Shown here in pieces: positions 21,071-27,040 of a stretch of 27,040 nt of DNA. Below the pieces are notes generated by a model. The model worked only from the letters and a program-made list of their open reading frames with translations. It was not told the origin of the DNA and made no database searches. The stretch is taken from contig CAZPWQ010000044.1 in the NCBI GenBank assembly GCA_964590495.1, positions 1 to 27,040 on the forward strand, read 5' to 3'. Source of the stretch: CAZPWQ01 sp964590495 (GTDB lineage Bacteria; Bacteroidota; Rhodothermia; Balneolales; Balneolaceae). The position numbers and the translations under genes were made by a program. The stretch's first letter is position 1. Each line of letters begins with the position of its first letter.

Positions 21071-23908
21071 ATGCCAAGACGCGACGACATCCACAAAATC
21101 CTGATCATCGGATCCGGACCTATTGTTATCGGACAAGCTGCTGAATTTGATTATTCCGGATCGCAGGCCTGCCGGTCTTTGAAAGAAGATGGTTATGAGG
21201 TTGTACTTATCAATTCGAATCCGGCTACTATTATGACCGATCCGATGATGGCTGATTCCATCTATCTGAAGCCGCTGACAATAGAATCAATCAAGGAAAT
21301 TGTTGAAATAGAAAAGCCGGATGCCGTACTGCCCACGATGGGCGGACAAACCGGACTGAATCTGACTCGTAATCTTCAGCAGGAGAACTACTGGAGCGAT
21401 CACAATATCCAGATTATCGGAGTCGATATAGACGCCGTTGATATTACCGAAGACCGCCAGCAGTTCCGGGATCTGATGGATGATATTGATATCCCGCAGT
21501 GCCGGAGCCGCGCTGCAGATTCATTGCTTGAAGCCAAAGAAATCACCGAAGAACTGGGCGGACTGCCGATCGTAATTCGCCCCTCATTCACCATGGGCGG
21601 AGCCGGAGGCGGGATCGTCTGGAGCCAGGATGAGTTCGAGCGAAAAGTGCGCCGCGGACTGGAAATGAGTCCGGTACACCGCGTGCTTATTGAAGAATCT
21701 ATTTTCGGTTGGAAGGAGTACGAACTCGAGCTGCTCAGGGATCCCAATGATAATGTAGTAATCATCTGTACCGTTGAGAATATCGATCCGATGGGCGTTC
21801 ACACCGGTGATTCGGTGACTGTGGCTCCCTCTCAGACACTCACCGATAAACAGTTCCAGATACTGCGTGATGCGGCGATTAAAATGATGCGCTCGATAGG
21901 TACTTTTGCGGGCGGATGTAACGTGCAGTTTGCAGTAGAACCCGGCAGCGACCGATTTGTAGCGATTGAAATTAATCCGCGCGTGAGCCGCTCCTCTGCC
22001 CTGGCTTCAAAAGCCACAGGCTACCCGATCGCCAAAATCGCCACCAAACTGGCTGTCGGTTATAATCTCGATGAACTGCCCAACCCGATCACCGGTAATA
22101 CCTCGGCCTGTTTTGAGCCTTCCATCGACTATGTAATTGTAAAAGCCCCGCGCTTTAACTTTGAGAAATTTCCCAATGTTGATGAAGAGCTCACCACACA
22201 GATGAAAGCGGTGGGTGAGGCGATGTCGATCGGTCGGAATTTTCCCGAGGCCCTGAATAAGGCATGGCAGTCGCTTGAGGTAGGACGATCCGGACTCGGA
22301 GCCGACGGCTATGATGAGCCCAACCGCAAAGAAGTGCGGGAACGTCTTAAAAAACCATACTGGGATCGTATGCTTAACATACGAAACGCCTTTAAGTTGG
22401 GTGCTTCGGTCGAAGAAATTGCTGATATCACCAGGGTGGATCCGTGGTTCCTGCAGCAGATCCGTTATATGGTATCACTGGAAAATCGTACAGAAGGACA
22501 AGCCCTCGGGGGCATCTCCAAAGAAGACCTTTTTGAACTGAAGCAGGCGGGATATTCCGATAAGCAGATTTCATGGATGCTGAGCCAGAGCAACGGCAAG
22601 GTCACTGAAAACGAAGTTCGCGAAAGACGAAAGGAGCTTGGCCTGAAACCGTCATTCAAGGTAGTTGATACCTGTGCCGCAGAGTTTCCGGCTGAAACAC
22701 CATACTTTTATTCCGCCTACGAAGGGGAAAACGAGAGCGAAGTATCCGAAAAGAAAAAAGTAATGATCCTGGGCAGCGGTCCCAATCGCATCGGCCAGGG
22801 TATCGAATTTGATTACTCATGCGTACATGCCGTAAAAGCCGCCCAGGATATGGATTATGAGGCGATCATGGTAAACTGCAACCCTGAAACAGTATCCACC
22901 GACTTTGATATCGCCGATAAGCTTTACTTTGAACCAGTCTTCTGGGAACGTGTGCTCGATATTTATGAACATGAACAGCCGGAGGGCGTCATCCTGCAGG
23001 TGGGCGGACAAACTGCCCTGAAACTCGGGAAACGATTTGTCGAGGAAGGAATCAACATTTTCGGAACTGAATTTGAAATGATCAATTTTGCCGAAGACCG
23101 GGGATCCTTTTCGGAGTTTCTGAAGAAGCTGGATATTCCGTTTCCTTCCTATGGAACAGCCGATGATGTGAAAGGAGCACTCAAGATAGCCAGACGAATC
23201 GGTTATCCGGTATTAATTCGTCCCAGTTACGTTCTCGGCGGACAGGGTATGCGTATTGCCGTGAAAGAGGAAGAGCTGGAATACTACACGGAACGGGTGC
23301 TTGAAACTCATCCCGAAAATGCATTCCTCATCGACAAATTTCTGGAACACGCTATCGAAGTAGATGTGGACGCCGTCTTTGACGGAGAGGATCTGCATAT
23401 CTCCGGAATCATGCAGCATATTGAACCGGCCGGAGTACATTCAGGCGATTCCACGGCGGTAATACCAACCTATTCCCTGAGTGATGAAGTTCTGGATGAT
23501 ATAAAAAGATATCACAAACGCATAGCGGAGAATATGGGTATCGTCGGTTTTCTGAATGTTCAATATGCCGTCAAGGATGAGAAAGTATTTGTACTTGAAG
23601 CCAATCCACGTTCTACCAGAACGATTCCCTTCCTGGCCAAGGCTACCGGCCGGCCGGAAGCACAGATAGCGGTAAAAGTAATGCTCGGCGCTAAAATTAA
23701 AGACTTCAGCAAAAAGGAACTCACATCTACGCTGAAAAACTGGGCCATCAAGGAACCGGTTCTCCCCTTTGACAAGTTTCCGGAAGTAAAAAAAGAACTC
23801 GGTCCCGAAATGAAGTCTACCGGCGAAACCATTTACTTTATGGAAGACTTCAACGATGACCACTTCAAAAAACCGTACGAGTTTAAAAACCTGTACTTGA
23901 GTAAATAG
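21071..23908 (+). CDS. carB: Carbamoyl-phosphate synthase large subunit, lacking the allosteric domain
   Basis: CarB makes carbamoyl phosphate from bicarbonate, ammonia and two ATP. Two homologous halves are seen: the first starts at ILIIGSGPIVIGQAAEFDYS (about 10-29), with its ATP-grasp region containing RPSFTMGGAGGG and EINPRVSRSSALASKATGYP; the second starts near 565 with MILGSGPNRIGQGIEFDYS and contains RPSYVLGGQGM and EANPRSTRTIPFLAKATGRP. The oligomerisation region (about 400-555) joins them. The protein stops at 945 residues, just after GPEMKSTGE, whereas enzymes of about 1,070 residues continue into an MGS-like domain that binds UMP, IMP and ornithine. The stop is clean and no remnant follows, so this is a natural short form, as in some Bacteroidota, not a frameshift. 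Confidence 0.96.
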   Translation: MPRRDDIHKILIIGSGPIVIGQAAEFDYSGSQACRSLKEDGYEVVLINSNPATIMTDPMMADSIYLKPLTIESIKEIVEIEKPDAVLPTMGGQTGLNLTRNLQQENYWSDHNIQIIGVDIDAVDITEDRQQFRDLMDDIDIPQCRSRAADSLLEAKEITEELGGLPIVIRPSFTMGGAGGGIVWSQDEFERKVRRGLEMSPVHRVLIEESIFGWKEYELELLRDPNDNVVIICTVENIDPMGVHTGDSVTVAPSQTLTDKQFQILRDAAIKMMRSIGTFAGGCNVQFAVEPGSDRFVAIEINPRVSRSSALASKATGYPIAKIATKLAVGYNLDELPNPITGNTSACFEPSIDYVIVKAPRFNFEKFPNVDEELTTQMKAVGEAMSIGRNFPEALNKAWQSLEVGRSGLGADGYDEPNRKEVRERLKKPYWDRMLNIRNAFKLGASVEEIADITRVDPWFLQQIRYMVSLENRTEGQALGGISKEDLFELKQAGYSDKQISWMLSQSNGKVTENEVRERRKELGLKPSFKVVDTCAAEFPAETPYFYSAYEGENESEVSEKKKVMILGSGPNRIGQGIEFDYSCVHAVKAAQDMDYEAIMVNCNPETVSTDFDIADKLYFEPVFWERVLDIYEHEQPEGVILQVGGQTALKLGKRFVEEGINIFGTEFEMINFAEDRGSFSEFLKKLDIPFPSYGTADDVKGALKIARRIGYPVLIRPSYVLGGQGMRIAVKEEELEYYTERVLETHPENAFLIDKFLEHAIEVDVDAVFDGEDLHISGIMQHIEPAGVHSGDSTAVIPTYSLSDEVLDDIKRYHKRIAENMGIVGFLNVQYAVKDEKVFVLEANPRSTRTIPFLAKATGRPEAQIAVKVMLGAKIKDFSKKELTSTLKNWAIKEPVLPFDKFPEVKKELGPEMKSTGETIYFMEDFNDDHFKKPYEFKNLYLSK

Positions 23909-24043
23909 GACCGCTGATTTTATGGATTAAGCTGATTTCTCTGATTAAAGGCTGAAATTTTTTTGTAAGGATTTGCTCCTGATCAGAACATACTTATAAC
24001 AGTCAGTAAATTATATCAGCGAAATCTGCTTAATCAATGGTCC
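23908..24043. repeat. Inverted repeat around the spacer before the GxxExxY gene
   Basis: The left arm begins GGACC at 23908, overlapping the last base of the carB stop codon, and contains GGATTAAGCTGATTTCTCTG (from about 23924). The right arm, 24013-24043, is its approximate inverse (ATCAGCGAAATCTGCTTAAT then CAATGGTCC). The right arm contains the start of the next gene. TGATTA/ATCAG motifs also fill 24430-24476 after that gene. Confidence 0.6.
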
Positions 24044-24429
24044 TTATGCCGAAAGAATATAAATACAGCGATATTACAGGTTCTGTGATCGGTTGTGCGA
24101 TGCATGTTCATTCAGAGTTTGGTAATGGATTTCCGGAGGTTATTTATCAACGATGCCTGGCCATAGAATTTAAGGATCAAAATATCGGGTTTTCACGTGA
24201 GCTTTCCATGCCCCTGTTTTATAAGAATAAAGAAGTTGGAAAGAGAAGAGTTGATTTTTTAGTAGAAAAGAAAATATTAGTTGAACTAAAAGCTGTCTCA
24301 GAAATTAATGAAACCCATTTTAATCAAATACTTAATTATTTAACGGCCTTTCAACTTGAGATAGGTCTGCTTATAAATTTCGGTGAAAACAGCTTGAACT
24401 TTAAACGATTCATAAATAGTAAATTGTAA
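24037..24429 (+). CDS. GxxExxY protein (PD-(D/E)xK nuclease superfamily)
   Basis: The 130-residue protein has the name-giving motif G31-x-x-E34-x-x-Y37 in GNGFPEVIYQ and a nuclease-like core with D73 in RRVDFLV and E83-x-K85 in LVELKAV, followed by HFNQILNYLTAF and GLLINFG. This matches the GxxExxY family, often present in many copies in Bacteroidota genomes. The biochemical function is not established; the fold suggests nucleic-acid cleavage. An alternative start at 24046 (MPKEYKY) is equally possible. The gene is bracketed by TGATTA/AATCAG-type repeats and sits between carB and recQ, as a repeat-borne cassette would. Its base composition is more A/T-rich than carB. Confidence 0.9.
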   Translation: MVLMPKEYKYSDITGSVIGCAMHVHSEFGNGFPEVIYQRCLAIEFKDQNIGFSRELSMPLFYKNKEVGKRRVDFLVEKKILVELKAVSEINETHFNQILNYLTAFQLEIGLLINFGENSLNFKRFINSKL

Positions 24430-24478
24430 TTCTGATTATAAATCAGTGTAATCCAATAATCAGATAAATCAGCGACTC

Positions 24479-26650
24479 ATGATCAAAGAAGCAAAAAAGA
24501 CACTAACCAACGTTTTTGGTTTCCAGGATTTCCGTCCGCTACAGGAAGAAATTATAGAACAGGTTCTTAAAAAAGAGGATGCCCTTGTTATCATGCCTAC
24601 GGGCGGCGGAAAATCACTCTGTTACCAGATCCCTGCTCTCATTTTTGACGGGCTTACTATTGTTGTCTCTCCACTCATATCACTCATGAGAGACCAGGTG
24701 GAGCAGCTGAAACAACATGATATTCCTGCAATATGTCTAAACAGCGCCCTTTCGCCTGAAAAATACCAGGAGAATGTCTCCCGGTTAAAAAGCGGTGAAG
24801 TGAAAATGCTTTACCTGGCTCCCGAAACGCTGCTGATGCCCAAAACCCGTAATATGCTTTCTGAACTGAAAGTAAGCCTTTTTACGATTGATGAGGCACA
24901 CTGCATTTCGGAATGGGGGCATGATTTTCGTCCGGAATACCGGCAGCTTACCGATGTCCGAAAAGATTTCCCGGAGGCATCCTGCCTGGCACTTACGGCC
25001 ACAGCCACACCAAGGGTACGAAGTGATATAAAAAAGATATTAAAACTGGGTGATTCCGAAACCTTTCTTGCCAGTTTTGACCGGAAAAATCTCTTCCTCA
25101 AAGTTGCAGACAAGGACGATCCGCTGGAACAGATCCTTGATTTTTTATATAGCCGGAAAAAACAGTCGGGAATTATTTACTGCTTCTCGCGGCGACAGGT
25201 AGAAGAACTGTATGTAGATCTTAAAAAAGAAGGGCATTCTGTAAAACCTTATCACGCCGGTTTGTCGAAGGATGTGCGTGAGCGAAACCAGGATGCATTT
25301 ATTCGGGACGATATTTCAATTATAGTAGCCACTATCGCTTTCGGCATGGGGATCGACAAACCCGATGTACGTTTTGTAATACATCATGATATGCCGAAAA
25401 ATATTGAATCCTATTATCAGCAAATAGGCCGCGCCGGACGTGACGGACTCCGCTCCGACTGCCTGTTGTTATTCAGTCACTCCGATACACAGAAAATACG
25501 GTATTTCATTAATCAGAAGGAGGACAAGGAGAAAAAGGTAGCCGAGCAACACCTGAATTCTCTGTTGAAATACCTGGAAACAAATGTCTGCCGCCGCGAG
25601 CCTCTGATGAGATATTTCGGAGAAACGTATCCGAATGATGAATGCGGCATGTGTGACAACTGTCTTACAGAGGATGCCGATGTTCAGGATTTTACGGTCC
25701 AGGCACAGAAATTCTTGTCCTGTATCGTCCGGACTGATGAAAGGTTCGGAGCCTATCATATTGCAGATATACTGCGCGGGTCCAGGGCAAAAAAGATATT
25801 GGAAAAAAATCATGATGAGCTTTCAACTTATGATATCGGCACTGAATGGCCGAAGGACCAATGGATACAACTCTCCAAATTGTTACTCCGGCAGGGTTAC
25901 ATCAAAAAAGGAGAAGAGTATGGAGGACTAAAACTTGAGAAACAAGCTCGTGCTGTACTCAAGGGACAGGAGAATGTATTTGGGACACTTGATCGCACCG
26001 ATGCTACCATTGGTGATGAAGCCGGTCAGCGCACTTCGACTGAAATTGAGAACAAGCACGACAGCGATCTCTTTGAACTGCTTCGGAAGAAGCGGAAGGA
26101 GCTGGCCGATCAGAACGGCATTCCTCCGTATGTCATTTTCCCCGATACTACTTTGATGGAAATGTCATATTATTATCCGCAAAGTAAAGAAAACCTGCTC
26201 CCAATTTATGGTGTAGGAGCAGCCAAGCAAAAAAAATACGGGAGTACTTTTATTAAGGTCATCAAAGAGTATTGTGAGAAAAACAATATTGATGAGAGGC
26301 AGAAATCCCTGCGTAAACGAAAAAAGAAATCCTCCGGCAAAAAGAAATACGAGCAGGTGGCAATGGCCTTCAATGAGGGACAATCTATTGAACACCTGGC
26401 TGAAGAACACGGTGTAAAGAATGCAACCATTATCAGGCATCTGAAAAAATATTTCGAAGATGGCAATGATTTGCGAACCGGCGGCATCAGTGAGGCTTCG
26501 TCTCTCTCAGACCGCAAGAAAGATGAAGTGATGAAATCCTTTGACAATGTAGGTCCCGAACTGTTAAAGCCGGTCTATGAAGACCTGGATAAGGCAGTTG
26601 GTTATAACGAACTCCGCATTTTACAGCTGTACTATATGGCGCGGGATTGA
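24479..26650 (+). CDS. recQ: ATP-dependent DNA helicase RecQ
   Basis: RecQ is a 3'-to-5' SF2 helicase for recombination and fork repair. The 723-residue protein has motif 0 FGFQDFRPLQ (13-22), Walker A MPTGGGKS with K45, DEAHCISEWGHDFR (138-151), TATATP (173-178), motif V and the arginine-finger motif VI QQIGRAGRDG (314-323). The zinc site is C371, C389, C392 and C395, followed by the RQC winged helix (about 405-500). An HRDC domain lies at about 528-605, with LRKKRKELADQNGIPPYVIF. The C-terminal extension (about 620-720) includes a helix-turn-helix segment (SIEHLAEEHGVKNATIIRHL), typical of the long RecQ form. It starts 49 bases after the GxxExxY gene; no Shine-Dalgarno sequence is visible. 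Confidence 0.97.
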   Translation: MIKEAKKTLTNVFGFQDFRPLQEEIIEQVLKKEDALVIMPTGGGKSLCYQIPALIFDGLTIVVSPLISLMRDQVEQLKQHDIPAICLNSALSPEKYQENVSRLKSGEVKMLYLAPETLLMPKTRNMLSELKVSLFTIDEAHCISEWGHDFRPEYRQLTDVRKDFPEASCLALTATATPRVRSDIKKILKLGDSETFLASFDRKNLFLKVADKDDPLEQILDFLYSRKKQSGIIYCFSRRQVEELYVDLKKEGHSVKPYHAGLSKDVRERNQDAFIRDDISIIVATIAFGMGIDKPDVRFVIHHDMPKNIESYYQQIGRAGRDGLRSDCLLLFSHSDTQKIRYFINQKEDKEKKVAEQHLNSLLKYLETNVCRREPLMRYFGETYPNDECGMCDNCLTEDADVQDFTVQAQKFLSCIVRTDERFGAYHIADILRGSRAKKILEKNHDELSTYDIGTEWPKDQWIQLSKLLLRQGYIKKGEEYGGLKLEKQARAVLKGQENVFGTLDRTDATIGDEAGQRTSTEIENKHDSDLFELLRKKRKELADQNGIPPYVIFPDTTLMEMSYYYPQSKENLLPIYGVGAAKQKKYGSTFIKVIKEYCEKNNIDERQKSLRKRKKKSSGKKKYEQVAMAFNEGQSIEHLAEEHGVKNATIIRHLKKYFEDGNDLRTGGISEASSLSDRKKDEVMKSFDNVGPELLKPVYEDLDKAVGYNELRILQLYYMARD

Positions 26651-26655
26651 GTGCT

Positions 26656-26688
26656 CCCGTCCGACCGCTGAATTTGCGGTCAGACGGG
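26656..26688. repeat. CCCGTCCGACCGC palindrome, copy 2
   Basis: CCCGTCCGACCGC-N7-GCGGTCAGACGGG has a 13-bp stem with one mismatch. It begins 6 bases after the recQ stop codon and is the likely place for recQ transcription to end, although no T-run follows. Confidence 0.85.
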
Positions 26689-26736
26689 TACGGTAGGGGT
26701 ATTATTCGGGAGCAGAATTCCCTTAGAGCAAGATGG

Positions 26737-26875
26737 CCATCCTCCGGCTCCTTACCTAACCCGTAAACCCACGGGACAAGAATGGAGTGACTCTTTTCGT
26801 AAATTTCAGCAATTTCAAAGCCCCTCCTTGTTTCACTGTGGGTTTCAGTGGAATAGGGAGGGGTTGGGGTGGGTC
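26737..26875 (+). repeat. Dispersed ~140-bp element, copy A
   Basis: This is the compact copy of the element also found inverted at 14130-14318. It contains the internal dyad CACTG-TGGGTTT-CAGTG and long blocks identical to the other copy, without the two insertions found there. Confidence 0.8.
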
Positions 26876-26947
26876 AACTGCGGCAAATTGGAAACTCGAA
26901 CAAATTAAAAAACCAAGCCATTTGGCAACATTCCCTGCCCTACCGTA

Positions 26948-26980
26948 CCCATCGGACGGCAAATTCAGCCGTCTGATGGG
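26948..26980. repeat. CCCATCGGACGGC palindrome, copy 3
   Basis: CCCATCGGACGGC-N7-GCCGTCTGATGGG keeps a 13-bp stem with one G/T wobble. Several bases differ from copy 2, but they change in pairs on both arms. It lies 3 bases beyond the stop codon of the minus-strand outer-membrane gene. Confidence 0.85.
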
Positions 26981-26983
26981 CTA

Positions 26984-27040
26984 TCAAAAATTGAGCTGAA
27001 ACTGCAGCCGGGGCTGGAGAAAGACCAACCGGTCATTGAT
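26984..27040 (-). CDS. C-terminus of a probable outer-membrane beta-barrel protein (gene runs off the right edge)
   Basis: Read on the minus strand from the window edge, 18 codons precede a TGA: INDRLVFLQPRLQFQLNF. The last residues alternate polar and hydrophobic side chains and end in phenylalanine, the typical beta-signal of outer-membrane barrels recognised by BAM. The QPR before the final strand is frequent at the end of TonB-dependent receptors. The frame is short, so this is a pattern-based call. The hairpin at 26948-26980 directly after the stop fits a gene end. Confidence 0.5.
   Translation of the reverse strand: MNDRLVFLQPRLQFQLNF

Larger units (their letters stand above)
26651..26983. 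other. Convergent gene-free spacer built of repeats
   Basis: The 333 bases between recQ and the partial outer-membrane gene consist almost entirely of repeats: palindrome copy 2 (26656-26688), the ~140-bp element copy A (26737-26875) and palindrome copy 3 (26948-26980). Frames on both strands here are repeat-derived and are not counted as genes. Confidence 0.7.

Noticed and set aside
21071..23908. carB as a pseudogene because of its short length
   Set aside because: Both ATP-grasp halves are complete, the end coincides with a domain border, and no frame remnants follow.
26787..26999. Plus-strand frame at the right edge as a gene
   Set aside because: It is made of repeat element sequence; the last part is better explained by a minus-strand outer-membrane protein end.

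Overview
The window is 27 kb of a chromosome, most likely from a marine or hypersaline member of the Bacteroidota/Balneolota side of the FCB group (Balneolaceae-like). This is inference. It rests on the gene content (a DUF6787 membrane protein, a CPXCG cysteine-rich protein, a GxxExxY protein, a CarB without its allosteric domain), on the near absence of Shine-Dalgarno sequences before confident starts, and on dispersed CTTTGTG- and TTCAGGAT-type intergenic repeats. A 100-N gap flanked by an exact 55-bp duplication suggests a draft or metagenome assembly.

Layout. 1-237: C-terminus of an amidohydrolase. 238-1112: gene-free, with a 22-bp tandem array and other repeats. 1113-2089: a secreted protein of unknown function and an MmcQ/YjbR protein. 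2332-11556 (minus strand): a heme operon transcribed hemH-hemA-hemC-hemD-hemE-hemF-hemB-hemL, ending in a DUF6787 gene. It encodes glutamyl-tRNA to heme by the C5, protoporphyrin-dependent route, but lacks glutamate-tRNA ligase and protoporphyrinogen oxidase. 11744-13844 (minus): a histidine kinase and OmpR-type regulator directly upstream of hemH. 14524-19546: scattered single genes (SDR oxidoreductase, DUF58 protein, DDAH-like hydrolase, exported cyclophilin, CPXCG protein) in repeat-rich spacers. 19853-23908: carA-carB, preceded by a leader with an intrinsic terminator. 24037-26650: a GxxExxY protein and RecQ. 26984-27040 (minus): the last 18 codons of a probable outer-membrane beta-barrel protein.

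No clear new defence system, prophage, CRISPR or transposon is present. The points most worth following are: (i) the carAB leader, where a terminator, a pyrimidine-rich tract and a short ORF spanning the terminator resemble pyrBI-type UTP-sensing attenuation, next to a CarB that lacks the domain normally used for UMP/ornithine control; (ii) a ferrochelatase with an internal five-cysteine insertion, probably a [2Fe-2S] site; (iii) the 22-bp array with alternating subunits; and (iv) several families of structured intergenic repeats, including two inverted copies of a ~140-bp element.
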